Made by a program: the position numbers and the translations under genes. Below are positions 28,147 to 37,308 of a stretch of DNA of 64,000 nucleotides, piece by piece (positions within the stretch are counted from its first letter, which is position 1; each line of letters opens with the position of its first letter). The notes under the pieces are model-generated. The model was not told the DNA's origin. It searched no databases and saw only the letters and a list, made by a program, of their open reading frames with translations. The stretch is from Nostocales cyanobacterium LEGE 11386. Its GTDB lineage: Bacteria; Cyanobacteriota; Cyanobacteriia; Cyanobacteriales; Nostocaceae. Where the stretch lies: the NCBI GenBank assembly GCA_015207155.1, contig JADEXK010000011.1, positions 1 to 64,000 on the forward strand, written 5' to 3'.

Positions 28147-29024
28147 ATAATTTGGTAGAGTTATGCACTTCCTGCGGGAACTTGCCGTTAAATCAAATTA
28201 GAGTTTTGATTTTATTAAACTTGCTTGATAACAAAAATTCACTTGTTAATTTAACTAAAATCAAAAAATCAGGCTTTGGTCAGTCAATAATTAATCATAT
28301 TTTATGAGATTTCCTGCGATTTGTCTTGGCAAATCATCTGCGATTCTTTAAAGTTTTTATAAAGATGAATATATTAAATACAAAGTTACTATGAGGGGGT
28401 TTGAGTTTGATTAAGCGTAATTTTACGGATGACCTACTATAGTCCATCTTTTATATTTAAAATCATTTACTATTTAGCTGTTATCTCTAATTCACATAAC
28501 ATATTATGCACAACTAAAATACACACATTTGAGTTGTTTTTGAGAATTTAGCCTAAAAACCATCTTGTTCAATCTCTGAAGATGATCTTCTTAGGGATAG
28601 CAGTGGTAGCTTTTTTCTCTACTTATAAATCCTTTGAGTAAAGGATAAAATTTTCTGCACTCTAGTAGTGATTTGGTTGGCTAAATTTGTAAACTTTTCT
28701 GCAAGTGTTGATTGTTTGACATAACTAGCAATTAACTCTGGCATTAGTTATAAATATTGATTGTGAGTAGGAAATTCTTTCAACTAGCTTTGATGTCAAG
28801 AATAACAGCAATTCAGTCTATAGAAGGCTAATCAATCAGGTTTTTCTCGGCTGTTAAGACCAATTTTCTTGTTTGTGTGCATAAAAGAACTAGGTCACCA
28901 GGTTTACTAAATTGGTAGTGTAAATTTCAATTACCTGAATCTGGATTCTAGTTGGCCATACCCATAACAGCTTTTTTACCCAACTGATTGCCACATCGAA
29001 GTTGATACTTTCTCCCAGAAAATC
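28147..29024. other. Long AT-rich intergenic region
   Basis: About 880 bp without a convincing gene. I noted a perfect 13-bp palindrome GAAGATGATCTTC at 28578-28590 and a local near-repeat (CCTGCGATTTGTC / ATCTGCGATTC) at 28312-28347. No tRNA-like clover leaf, no T-tract terminator. It may contain an unrecognised small RNA, but nothing supports one directly. Confidence 0.5.
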
Positions 29025-29705
29025 TCAGATAACTGAATCAATGTTCAGGTGCTTGTGTAATAATATCTGTCGGGGACGTTTGAGGAAAAACGTGTTCCAA
29101 TGAGATTCTAATTTATGCATCTTATATCCTAGCTTGAAATAAAGTTGCCGTGCATGATGGTTATTTTCCAAAACATGCAGGTATAAGTCCTGGAATCCCC
29201 ATTCATGAGAAACTTTTTCCGAGCTAAGTAGTAGCTGTGAAGCTACACCATGTCTACGGTATTTGGGATGAACAGCTAAATTAGACAGATAGGGAAAACT
29301 CTTGCCAACCTGTATCCATGAATCACTGAAACGCACACCCAGTTCTACAGTTCCTACTAGGTTATTCGTTAAACCAGCAGTAGTGTCAATTGCAACCAAA
29401 CAAACATGGTGGGGTGCAGGTGATGACAAACGATGTCTGAGATCTTCGTAAATACCCAAACGTAGCAGAGGAAAAGCCCATCCCCAAAAACCATTCTGGG
29501 AGTGAAAGCTTTCGGCAATGATTTGGGCAATACCAGTCAAATCAGCAGGTGTAGCCGCGCGAATTTGGAATTGCCAGGAAGCTTGTTCGGCGGTAGATAT
29601 GACTGGCTCTTGGTGGTAAGGGTCAAAAAACCAGGATGTCAAGGCTAGTTTACTATTGATTTTATTAAACGCAAATCTTCTCAAATATCCTAAAACACTG
29701 TACAA
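29025..29705 (-). CDS. GNAT-family N-acetyltransferase
   Basis: A GNAT acyltransferase. FQIRAATPADLTGIAQIIAESF starts the domain, and the acetyl-CoA-binding motif A is LAVHPKYRRHGVASQLLLSSE, followed by LYLHVLENNHHARQLYFKLGY, a classical motif B. The acceptor is unknown; rimI-like proteins are one guess. No ATG exists in the first 60 codons: translation must start at a TTG, either at 29705 or, better, at 29642, which would give MTSWFFDPYHQEP as N terminus. The upstream gap holds repeats and likely its promoter. Confidence 0.85.
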   Translation of the reverse strand: MYSVLGYLRRFAFNKINSKLALTSWFFDPYHQEPVISTAEQASWQFQIRAATPADLTGIAQIIAESFHSQNGFWGWAFPLLRLGIYEDLRHRLSSPAPHHVCLVAIDTTAGLTNNLVGTVELGVRFSDSWIQVGKSFPYLSNLAVHPKYRRHGVASQLLLSSEKVSHEWGFQDLYLHVLENNHHARQLYFKLGYKMHKLESHWNTFFLKRPRQILLHKHLNIDSVI

Positions 29706-30389
29706 GCTATGTGAAAACTGAAATTAGCTGAAAACACTAAGTTGGTATTGAGATTTTAACTTAAGTAAGTCGGCAAGAAAAAATCAAACTATGTGTTTTG
29801 CAATGTAAAATAATTGAAATTCAGTTTGTAGTAAGGGCTACTCTACGGTTTCTGCGAAGCAGTACAGCCCTTATTTGAGGACTTTAGTCCTCACTACAAA
29901 CCTTTAATTATTTACGCCGTCCTACTTAGTATAAGTTATTGAGTACAAGATGGTATTAATGCTGCTATTACTAGCGCTTAATAGTGTAACAATTTCCTCA
30001 TGGATGACTATAGTATCCGTAGTGTGTCTGGTTTGTCTACAGTCGTATTGAGCAACATGACAATATCTTAATTTAAAAGTATTAATTCTTAACTTGTAAA
30101 TCGCGCTTTTTGTGATCAGAGCGATGTCAGAGTATCAGCAAATGTGGTATCTGCGTTTTCAGTATGCTTGTGATTTCAAATCTTGTTCTCAGGAAATTCT
30201 CAGCAATAACTCAGATTGATATGAGTAAATTAGACCTGAGCTTTGCAATTACGACATCATAATTTTCGCTTTTCACTTTTGTAATGGTGAGAACTTGACG
30301 AATGCTTACTTTTAAGTAATCTTAGCAAGAAATTCCCATTATAGCGAGAATTATGTCTTGAAATACCTCCAAATTATCATTAGGAAAAC
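29706..30389. other. Intergenic region with dispersed repeat
   Basis: A 684-bp gap between divergent genes. It holds the repeat at 29824-29901. The rest is AT-rich with no credible open frame. Promoters for the GNAT gene and the PEP-CTERM gene must be here. Confidence 0.5.
29824..29901. repeat. GTTTGTAGTAAGG...ACTACAAAC repeat, copy 2 with internal hairpin
   Basis: GTTTGTAGT and ACTACAAAC form the ends. AGGGCT (29834-29839) and AGCCCT enclose CTACGGTTTCTGCGAAGCAGTA, an extra segment absent from the copy at 25609; GAGGACTTTAGTCCTC is shared with that copy. Confidence 0.7.
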
Positions 30390-31229
30390 ATGACTCATCA
30401 AAGAATTATTGCTATGACATTGGGGGTTGTCTCAACTCTGACAATGGCATCAGCAGCGTCAGCAGCAACACTCAAAGTAACTATCGAAAACCTAGCGCCA
30501 CAACAAGGTATTGTTGTAACTCCCTTGTGGGTTGGCTTTCATGATGGAACTTTTGACATTTTCAACGTAGGTGAGGTAGCTTCCGAAAGCTTAGAACGTC
30601 TAGCCGAAGATGGTGCGACTGCACCTATTGCCAGTGACTTTTTAGCTAGTGGTGCTGGAGTAGTTGAAGGAACAATTCTCGGCCCCGGTATCAGTCCTAC
30701 ATCACCACCAGTGATTCCGCCGGGTGCGATCGCTACCCAAAGATTTCAGATTGATGGTAGTTTGGCTAGTAGTCGCTACTTTAGCTACGCCTCAATGATT
30801 GTTCCTAGCAATGATGCCTTCATCGCTAATGACAACCCGCTTGCTTTCCGGATTTTCGATGATTTTGGTAACTTCCTTGGTGCTGATTTCATAGTCTCTG
30901 GAAATAGAATTTGGGATGCTGGTACTGAAGTTAATGATGAAATTCCAGAAAACACTGCTCTTCTGGGACAGACAACACCTAATACTGGCGTAACTGAAAA
31001 TGGTGTAGTTACACAGCATCCGGGTTTTCTGCCAGGCGGTAACATTTTATCTGCTTTTCCCAATGCAGATTTTACAACTCTCGCCTCTCCCAGCTATCAA
31101 GTAGTACGTATTAGAGTGGAGCAAGTGCCAGAACCAGGTAGTACACTTGGGCTATTAATTGCTGGTAGTTTGTTAGGGCTAGGGTATTGTGTGCGTCGGC
31201 CAGCTATTTTCCGCAATCGACAAATTTAA
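30390..31229 (+). CDS. Spondin-domain protein with PEP-CTERM sorting signal
   Basis: A 279-residue exported protein. Signal peptide at 1-26 (AMTLGVVSTLTMASAASA). The mature region matches the bacterial spondin_N style: TLKVTIENLAPQQGIVVTPLWVGFHDGTFDIFNVGE, and further on SYASMIVPSNDAFIAND. The C terminus has VPEPGS, a hydrophobic helix (LGLLIAGSLLGLGY) and a basic tail (VRRPAIFRNR), a PEP-CTERM signal recognised by exosortase and linked to surface or polysaccharide attachment. AGGA precedes the ATG. Surface role is inferred from the family. A strong palindromic terminator lies downstream. Confidence 0.9.
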   Translation: MTHQRIIAMTLGVVSTLTMASAASAATLKVTIENLAPQQGIVVTPLWVGFHDGTFDIFNVGEVASESLERLAEDGATAPIASDFLASGAGVVEGTILGPGISPTSPPVIPPGAIATQRFQIDGSLASSRYFSYASMIVPSNDAFIANDNPLAFRIFDDFGNFLGADFIVSGNRIWDAGTEVNDEIPENTALLGQTTPNTGVTENGVVTQHPGFLPGGNILSAFPNADFTTLASPSYQVVRIRVEQVPEPGSTLGLLIAGSLLGLGYCVRRPAIFRNRQI

Positions 31230-31367
31230 CTAATTTTTTGTGAGTTTCTTGAGTTTTCAGGGCGTATTCCGCATCACTTAACTTTTGTGTTCGCTTTTCA
31301 AAATTATCAACGACATCTGAAGAAAAGTAACTCAGTGTCTACGCCTTTGCATCAGTTGTAAATAGTA

Positions 31368-31399
31368 AAAAGCCGTGCAACTTAAGTTGCACGGCTTTT
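31368..31399. terminator. 32-bp perfect palindrome, bidirectional terminator
   Basis: AAAAGCCGTGCAACTT followed by its exact reverse complement. Each strand reads GC-rich stem then TTTT, so it can end transcripts from both sides: the PEP-CTERM gene (plus) and, less directly, the arsenic operon (minus) 370 bp away. Confidence 0.85.
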
Positions 31400-31550
31400 A
31401 ATATAGTGTGAGGAGCTTAACTAAGTACCATCATAAAGTAATGCCAAAGTGGCAAGATGCTCGTAACAATTTTGGTAACGGAATTTTTTTGATGCGTTGA
31501 CGCTAGCACTACTGAAGTAAATTAACATTGTCCTTTCGTTAGATAGTAAT

Positions 31551-31685
31551 AGGAACGCACAAGTTACGGAAGAATCAAACCGCAGAGGCACAGAGGAGCC
31601 ATTGCGTTGCGCGGGTTCCCCGCGTTGTAGCAAATGGCGTGACACGGAGGAATGAGAGTTAGAGAAGTATTTTGCGTAAGTCCTA
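31551..31685. repeat. MITE-like repeat interrupted by a hairpin element
   Basis: Matches, in opposite orientation, the 85-bp repeat at 46212-46296: shared GTTACGG/GTAACGG, CACAGAG, ACACGGAGGAATGAGAGTT and the terminal TGCGTAAGTCC (31673-31683). Between CACAGAG and GACACGGAGG it contains an extra 45-bp hairpin (31594-31640) that the other copy lacks. Its left terminus is degenerate. Confidence 0.8.
31594..31640. repeat. 45-bp hairpin element, copy 2, nested
   Basis: Outer arm GCCATT (31598-31603) pairs with AATGGC (31633-31638); core CGCGGG/CCCGCG is identical to the copy at 12344-12390. Relative to that copy the outer stem has C to T and G to A at partner positions, so pairing is kept. Confidence 0.88.
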
Positions 31686-31771
31686 AGTAACTCCAAGCAG
31701 CTTCTGTAACTACCTGATATTTAGAGACAAATAAATTGAAAATTTCACCATTTTTAACTTAATAATTGATT

Positions 31772-32764
31772 TTAGAGTAAAGCCCCGCCACAGCTGGAGC
31801 CACATCCCGCAGTACAACCGTAGCAATAGTTAGCTGTTTGGATCTCATTAATTAAGTTTAAACTGCCAAATTCTAGCAATTTGGCGACTGTGAGTGATTC
31901 ACCATTGGCAGTTTTTGCAGGCAGATTCATCATCTGGTTAAAATCGCAATCATACACGTTGCCTAGGTAGTCAATTGATAATTCATCTCGACACATTAAA
32001 TGTTCAACTGTACTGTGATTGAAATGCGACTCTAGAAACTGCAAATAGCTCGTATGCAGCTTTTTCCGTTCTAAATGCATTTTAGTTCTGCCAACTGGCA
32101 GGTTAGTAATGGTGAATAGATTGTTAAATACAATGTCAAAATGTTCTTGTAAGAACATTTTGTAATCTTGCTCTAGGTTAGTCTGTTCAGGCGCTAAGGA
32201 GAACTTTTCATTTGCAGGTAAAGGGGGATTATACACCAAGTCCAAAATTAAATTTGGGTTCTTGCTATAGCCGAGTTGATTAAGCCATTGTAATGCTTTA
32301 ATTGAACTGTCAAAAACACCAGTTCCCCGCATTTTATCGACATTATCTGCTAGGTAGCAAGGCATGGAAGCAACAACTCTCACTTGATGTTTAGCGCAGT
32401 ATTCTGGTAAATCACCAAACCCATCTGCAAAATAAATGGTCAAATTAGACCGAACAATCACCTGTTTACCTGTTGATTTTGCTGCTTCTACCAGTGGCTT
32501 AAATCCATAATTCATCTCTGGTGCGCCACCAGTTAAATCTACAGTTTGAATTTCCGGAAATTTGTAAATTAAAGCAATTAACTGTTCACAAATTTGAGGA
32601 GAAAGTTCTTCTGTGCGTTTCGGACTTGCTTCGACATGACAATGTGTACAAGCAAGGTTACAACGCTTACCCAAATTAATTTGTAAAACAGATATGTTCT
32701 TTTTTATTAAAGGAAAATTTAATTTGTCTTTAAATGTATTTGTATTTATTGATGTAGTTGTCAT
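31772..32764 (-). CDS. arsS: Arsenosugar biosynthesis radical SAM protein ArsS
   Basis: A 330-residue radical SAM enzyme. The [4Fe-4S] cluster motif CX3CX2C is Cys35-Cys39-Cys42 in GKRCNLACTHCHVEA, followed by LTGGAPEMN and the C-terminal Cys-rich tail CYGCTAGCGSSCGGA, which is characteristic of the ArsS group. In cyanobacteria ArsS joins dimethylarsinous species with the 5'-deoxyadenosyl group of SAM on the way to arsenosugars. AGGAG lies 8 bp before the ATG. It is the last gene of a minus-strand cluster arsM-permease-arsS; the permease ends 51 bp upstream. Confidence 0.92.
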   Translation of the reverse strand: MTTTSINTNTFKDKLNFPLIKKNISVLQINLGKRCNLACTHCHVEASPKRTEELSPQICEQLIALIYKFPEIQTVDLTGGAPEMNYGFKPLVEAAKSTGKQVIVRSNLTIYFADGFGDLPEYCAKHQVRVVASMPCYLADNVDKMRGTGVFDSSIKALQWLNQLGYSKNPNLILDLVYNPPLPANEKFSLAPEQTNLEQDYKMFLQEHFDIVFNNLFTITNLPVGRTKMHLERKKLHTSYLQFLESHFNHSTVEHLMCRDELSIDYLGNVYDCDFNQMMNLPAKTANGESLTVAKLLEFGSLNLINEIQTANYCYGCTAGCGSSCGGALL

Positions 32765-32815
32765 TATTTATTACTCCTGAGAAGTGATTAATTATGGGAA
32801 AAACTTAAGTTTTGC

Positions 32816-33772
32816 TCATTGCAATAATCTATAGGTGATTCCACTAATAATTGTGGCAGTAGGTAAAGTTAAAATCCACGAAAGTAGAATCTGATAAAAA
32901 ACATGCGGATGAGATTTTTTGGTAATCAGTCCCACACCAAAAATAGAACTAACTGAAACTAGAGTTGTCGATACAGGCAGCCCAAAATAACTAGCTGCAA
33001 TGACCAAAAATCCAGTTACCATATTGGCAGATAACCCTTGATTGCAACTCATTGAGGTAATTTTTTCACTCATGGTGTGTGCAATCTTTTGCGAGTTTAA
33101 TAAACCACCAAGTCCCATTGCCATTGCTATTGTTAGCATTCCTCCCTGAATTGAAAAATAATCGATAATCAAAATGAGTGAAACAATCTTGGGAGTATCA
33201 TTTAAGCCTCTCGTAAAACTAATAATACCTGCACTAATAAAATGACAAATATCAACTATGCGCTGGTCAATTTGCAGTTGCAATTTTGCATGAGTATAGT
33301 GTAATAAATTATAAATTCCTGCTCCTAATAAAATAGCAATAATAGGACTGAGAAATAGTGGTAAGATAAAAGAGCTTCCCAAAACTGCAAAATTAACCTT
33401 GAGTCCAATAGCCACTAGTCCAGCACCGAGTAATGCACCTGTGATAGTGTGAGTTGTGGAGATGGGAAATCCGGTCAAGGCAGCTATTAGCACGGTCAAA
33501 CCAGTCGTAATTGCTACTGACAAATGAATTTCTGGTACATTAGCGATCGCATCTGGAAATATACCTTGACCAGTAAACTTTTGTACAACACTGCTTGCCA
33601 AAAAAACAGAAGTGACGGCACCGGCAAAAGTTGTCACACTAGCCCACAAAATGGCTGTTTGGTAGCTGGTTGTCCGGCTACCAAACAGCGTTGCTACACC
33701 TTTAAAGTTGTCGTTGGCTCCATGGGAATAGGCTAAAAAAAGTGTAGCTAGAAATAAACTGATGATTAACAT
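32816..33772 (-). CDS. PiT-family inorganic phosphate (arsenate?) transporter
   Basis: About 318 residues from the ATG at 33772 (MLIISLFLATLFLAYSHGAND); a TTG nine codons earlier would overlap arsM but gives a poor N terminus. Two inverted family signatures are visible: SHGANDNFKGVA near residue 17 and TRGLNDTPKIVSL near 190, each with the conserved Asn-Asp of PiT carriers, among roughly nine to ten membrane segments. PiT carriers move phosphate with protons or sodium and do not fully exclude arsenate. Lying between arsM and arsS with 17 bp to arsM, it is probably part of arsenic handling, as importer or exporter of phosphate, arsenate or an arsenosugar phosphate. That role is inference. Confidence 0.9.
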   Translation of the reverse strand: MLIISLFLATLFLAYSHGANDNFKGVATLFGSRTTSYQTAILWASVTTFAGAVTSVFLASSVVQKFTGQGIFPDAIANVPEIHLSVAITTGLTVLIAALTGFPISTTHTITGALLGAGLVAIGLKVNFAVLGSSFILPLFLSPIIAILLGAGIYNLLHYTHAKLQLQIDQRIVDICHFISAGIISFTRGLNDTPKIVSLILIIDYFSIQGGMLTIAMAMGLGGLLNSQKIAHTMSEKITSMSCNQGLSANMVTGFLVIAASYFGLPVSTTLVSVSSIFGVGLITKKSHPHVFYQILLSWILTLPTATIISGITYRLLQ

Positions 33773-33789
33773 TTTTGGGGCGTTACAAG

Positions 33790-34758
33790 TTAACAGCAAC
33801 CACCGCCATTATAGTGCCATGTTGAATGGGTAATCATGATGTCAGTTGGCTGTAAAGCTGCAAGTTTAGCCGCAGTTTTATCACACACTGCGGCAGGAAT
33901 GCCACGCTGAAGTAAATGTCCGGCAAAGTCATCAAAAAAAGATTCTGCACCAGTATAAATTGCTGTCTTACCTGTGAATATACAAGCACCATCTTCGGGA
34001 ATATCTACTTTGAAACAAACAGAATCGAGACTTTCTAGCAGGAGATTGTCTTCTAGATGATACGTCTGAGAATCTAGCAGACGATAAGGGCGACGGGCAC
34101 GAATTTCAATTTGACCAAAACCAGCATTGATGATGCGTTGAGTATACTCTTCATAGGTGAGTGCCCCTGACAAACACATGGCGCGTAGTCGTTCATCTTG
34201 TTGTAGATGTGCGGGAATTGGACAAGTCGCAATAGGATCACTCATCTGCAAGCGTCCACCTGGTTTTAACACCCGATATGCTTCTTTTAAAGCACGAGTT
34301 AAATCTTCTGGTTCAAAGATGTTAAAAAGGCAATTCTGCGCCACGATATCGACGCTAGCGTCAGCCACTGGTAGGTTAAAGGCATCACCTGCACGAATTT
34401 CCACAAAACTGGTATCAAACCAGTCATTTTCTGTAGCAGCAATTTTCAGGTTACGTGTAGCAGCTTCTCGCATAGCTGCAACTGGTTCAATGGCAATTAC
34501 AGCACCTGAACGGCGGGAAAAATAAGCGAATTGCAATGCTTCTAACCCACCGCCAACACCAACATAAAGTACTGTGGGTTGGTGGGAAAGTTCAGTATGG
34601 TGAACAGTTGTACCACAACCATAGTTCATTTCCTGCATTGGCAAAGGAATGTTCAATCCTGGTAATTGCAGGGACGTACTTTGGACACAACAAAGTCCTA
34701 CTTGCGGTGTTTGTGCAACTTCACTATAAAACTGTGCTGCTGTTTCTAGATAGGTCAT
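33790..34758 (-). CDS. arsM: Arsenosugar-type arsenite S-adenosylmethionine methyltransferase
   Basis: A 322-residue methyltransferase. The N terminus (YLETAAQFYSEVAQTPQVGLCCVQS, MQEMNYGCGTTVHHTEL) has the cysteines of this ArsM group, followed by the SAM motif VLYVGVGGGLEALQFAYF, DIVAQNCLFNIFE and YRVLKPGGRLQMSDP. The C-terminal extension ends with ITHSTWHYNGGGCC, a vicinal Cys pair that may bind As(III). It methylates arsenite to mono- and dimethylarsenic, feeding ArsS. First gene of the cluster; the promoter should lie in 34759-34961. Start ATG at 34758. Confidence 0.9.
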   Translation of the reverse strand: MTYLETAAQFYSEVAQTPQVGLCCVQSTSLQLPGLNIPLPMQEMNYGCGTTVHHTELSHQPTVLYVGVGGGLEALQFAYFSRRSGAVIAIEPVAAMREAATRNLKIAATENDWFDTSFVEIRAGDAFNLPVADASVDIVAQNCLFNIFEPEDLTRALKEAYRVLKPGGRLQMSDPIATCPIPAHLQQDERLRAMCLSGALTYEEYTQRIINAGFGQIEIRARRPYRLLDSQTYHLEDNLLLESLDSVCFKVDIPEDGACIFTGKTAIYTGAESFFDDFAGHLLQRGIPAAVCDKTAAKLAALQPTDIMITHSTWHYNGGGCC

Positions 34759-34961
34759 TATGGTCTTAATCTTGTATATTGCCGTGTAGATTTCACTCTG
34801 TGCATCCTAATATAACTAACCATGATTTAAATGAATTTTTCCTGAGAGCAAGATAACCTGCAAATGCTTATACAATAAGCTTGTTTGGCAGAGCAGCATC
34901 AACAGGAGTGACTGTGCCAATCTCAAAGCCCTCCACAAAGTGTAGCGGATTTGGAGATAAT

Positions 34962-35636
34962 TCACTCACGCAAGACGTAGCCGACACCACGCACAGTTTG
35001 AATCAGGCGCTTTTCGTTATTGGTTTCGAGTTTCAGGCGCAGGTAACGCACGTACACTTCAATAATATTGGAATCGCCCATGAAGTCATAACCCCAGACT
35101 TCCTCTAAAATGCGATCGCGTGTAATTACCTGTCGCGGATGAGTGAGTAAATACTCCAGTAAATCAAATTCTTTGGCAGTTAAATCAATTAACCTCTGTC
35201 CCCGAAACACTTCTCGTGTGCGCCGATTCAAACTCAAGTCTTCAAATTCTAAAATATCTGCGGCGTCTGCTTCCTTACTTCTTCGCAGATGAGCGCGGAC
35301 TCTGGCTAATAATTCTTCAACGCTGAAAGGTTTAACTACGTAGTCATCAGCACCAGCATCTAAGCCGGCAACGCGATCGCTCACTTCATCTTTGGCCGTT
35401 AATAAAATTACTGGCACTTGATCGCCAGTACTTCGCAGGCGGCGACAAATTTCTAAGCCCGACAAACCAGGCAGCATCCAATCTAAAATTACTAAGTCTG
35501 GATGTAACTCTCTCGCTGCGGTGAGCGCAGTTAATCCATCGTAGGCGACACTGACTTGATAGCCTTCATAACTTAGTTCCAATTCTATAAATCGCGCCAG
35601 TTTGACTTCATCTTCAACCAGCAAGACGTGCGTCAT
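34962..35636 (-). CDS. OmpR/PhoB-family response regulator
   Basis: A 224-residue two-component regulator. Receiver: [24 protein letters not shown], phospho-Asp in [13 protein letters not shown] (near residue 51), Thr in VILLTAKDE, Lys in [21 protein letters not shown]. Winged-helix output: [52 protein letters not shown] (key parts [34 protein letters not shown]) and the wing [11 protein letters not shown]. It resembles cyanobacterial RppA/NrsR-like regulators but I cannot name the orthologue. No kinase gene is adjacent. It lies upstream of the arsM cluster on the same strand (204 bp gap), so a regulatory link is possible but unproven. Confidence 0.93.
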   Translation of the reverse strand: MTHVLLVEDEVKLARFIELELSYEGYQVSVAYDGLTALTAARELHPDLVILDWMLPGLSGLEICRRLRSTGDQVPVILLTAKDEVSDRVAGLDAGADDYVVKPFSVEELLARVRAHLRRSKEADAADILEFEDLSLNRRTREVFRGQRLIDLTAKEFDLLEYLLTHPRQVITRDRILEEVWGYDFMGDSNIIEVYVRYLRLKLETNNEKRLIQTVRGVGYVLRE

Positions 35637-35824
35637 AGATGATGTTAAGGATTTCAGCAGGGTAAGTTAAGCAACAATACAGACTGGTAACACTTTAGAG
35701 AGGTGCTGAGGCTAATAAATAGCCAGACATCTAATTAGGTTGACTTAGCTTAGTATAGATTTGAGTAAGTAACAACCGTAAGTCTGTAATTACCGATAGC
35801 TGCTGAGTAAACCACCACCCAACT

Positions 35825-36112
35825 TTAGCAATAAGCTGTAACGTCTTCACCACATTCATCAGCAAGGTAGCAAAGCGCTTTGAAACGCAGACTTACTAAC
35901 TGCTCATAAAAAGGGTTTAATTTACACATTGCCGGAATGTGAAACAGCCGTTGACCAAATAGTGTAATATCTCTTTCAAACGGGCATTGGGCAGGTATAG
36001 CTCTACACAAGAAATGCGCTAGTTTGGCATGATGAATTTCTCTACTTTCCAACCACACACGAACTAGGTGCAGTAAGTTGTTTTGTCCCCGGATATGAGT
36101 CAAGCTTGTCAT
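35825..36112 (-). CDS. Mo-dependent nitrogenase C-terminal-domain protein
   Basis: About 95 residues from the ATG at 36112, which has AAGGTGA just upstream; the frame extends to 36163 without support. The sequence HLVRVWLESREIHHAKLAHFLCRAIPAQCPFERDI then IPAMCKLNPFYEQLVSLRFKALCYLADECGED (key: AIPAQCPFER, MCKLNPFYEQLV, LADECGED) is the small Mo-nitro_C family found as a stand-alone protein in many cyanobacteria, including non-diazotrophs. Four to five conserved Cys suggest metal or Fe-S binding. The function is not established. No nif genes lie in the window. Confidence 0.85.
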   Translation of the reverse strand: MTSLTHIRGQNNLLHLVRVWLESREIHHAKLAHFLCRAIPAQCPFERDITLFGQRLFHIPAMCKLNPFYEQLVSLRFKALCYLADECGEDVTAYC

Positions 36113-36373
36113 AATTTCACCTTCAAAATTTATTAGCTGGGAAGCTCTATAAAATACATACATTTAAGTTCTGTGATTTTATGCAACGATTGTTTGTTCC
36201 TTGATTTGCCATATTTAACTACAAATGCACGTCTTGGCGTTCCAGACGTTTGGCTAAACGCTAGGCTAGATATAGTGTTTCAAAATTGTGTCCATGGCAA
36301 TGCGTTTCGGTTAAAGGAGAAAGGTTTGAATTTACCCCTTCACCTTTTCCTCAACCACAAGGGAGGATGATTT

Positions 36374-36994
36374 ATGACTTATAACTTTCTCGGTAACAAA
36401 AAACTACTTTTTGACCAATGGGCACCAAGCTACGATTGGCTTTTTCCTTCGATCATTTACCAAGCTATCCACAAGCGGTTGCTGGAGTATGTAGATTTAC
36501 CAAAACAAGCAAATATACTTGACATGGGCTGTGGTACTGGACGACTACTTGAACGCTTGGCAACTAAATTTCCCGACTTGCGTGGCACTGGATTAGATTT
36601 ATCTTCTAATATGTTGCGGATGGCAAGATTGAGTAATCACCATCGTCCACGTCTAATTTATATTGAGGGCAATGCTGAGTCTCTGCCCTTTGGTGAAGGT
36701 CAGTTTGATGCTGTCTTTAGCACTATCAGCTTCTTGCACTATTTGTCACCGCAACAGGTGTTGAGTGAAGTGGCGCGGGTGCTTTCTCCTGGTGGACGCT
36801 TCTACCTAGTTGACATCACCACCAAAAAGGAAACCAAACCGCAAGTCCTGCCCATCTCTCCTCGTGGTATCAGACTCTACAGTCCTAAGCAACGTGAACT
36901 TTTAGGCTCCTCGGCGGGATTATTGTGTTTGAGTCACTATTATTTACTAGGGCCAGTTTTGCTAACGATTTTTGCTAAACCGCCCTCAAACTAA
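36374..36994 (+). CDS. Class I SAM-dependent methyltransferase
   Basis: A 206-residue UbiE/Coq5-type methyltransferase. WAPSYDWLFPS opens the family; ILDMGCGTGRLLERLATKFP (motif I) starts near residue 55, followed by GTGLDLSSNMLRMA, IEGNAESLPFGEGQFDAVFS and VARVLSPGGRFYLVDI. The substrate cannot be read from sequence; menaquinone/phylloquinone or other quinone methylation, or a small-molecule methylation, are possibilities. A strong GGGAGG lies 8-14 bp upstream of the ATG, so translation should be efficient. Divergent from the Mo-nitro_C gene. Confidence 0.88.
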   Translation: MTYNFLGNKKLLFDQWAPSYDWLFPSIIYQAIHKRLLEYVDLPKQANILDMGCGTGRLLERLATKFPDLRGTGLDLSSNMLRMARLSNHHRPRLIYIEGNAESLPFGEGQFDAVFSTISFLHYLSPQQVLSEVARVLSPGGRFYLVDITTKKETKPQVLPISPRGIRLYSPKQRELLGSSAGLLCLSHYYLLGPVLLTIFAKPPSN

Positions 36995-37130
36995 AGTGTA
37001 TGAAAGGGAACATCTGAAAGTACCTACACCCTACACAGTTAAGATTTACTGGATAAATGCTCTCCAACTAATGGTGTAGCGATTTTTGAGGGACAATGAA
37101 AGTAGAGATATCGACAAATGGAAGTGTAAG

Positions 37131-37244
37131 ATGATTTACAATTTTTCATTATCTGACCCTACCAATTATCTAATTGTCAAAATCAGTATATTAATTTTGG
37201 TACTGCTAGTATTGTTGGTAGTTTCTGCTGCACCAGCTGTTTAA
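37131..37244 (+). CDS. Possible small single-span membrane protein, 37 aa
   Basis: A short open frame with a polar start (MIYNFSLSDPTNYLIV) and one strong hydrophobic segment (ISILILVLLVLLVVSAA). The layout fits small membrane proteins of thylakoid or stress type, but it does not match any small photosystem subunit I can recall. Only a weak purine-rich site precedes the ATG. It may be chance sequence. Confidence 0.3.
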   Translation: MIYNFSLSDPTNYLIVKISILILVLLVLLVVSAAPAV

Positions 37245-37308
37245 AAATTAGCCAATTATTTCCCCTATCCCAATAATGCCAACCTCCCCAATATTTGGAG
37301 GTGAAATG

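Noticed and set aside
31421..31696. A 91-codon minus-strand frame before the arsenic operon
   Set aside because: It is composed of the MITE-like repeat and the nested hairpin, so coding is not credible.
36173..36370. A 65-codon frame before the methyltransferase gene
   Set aside because: No ribosome-binding site or domain; it occupies the promoter region of a gene with a strong Shine-Dalgarno.
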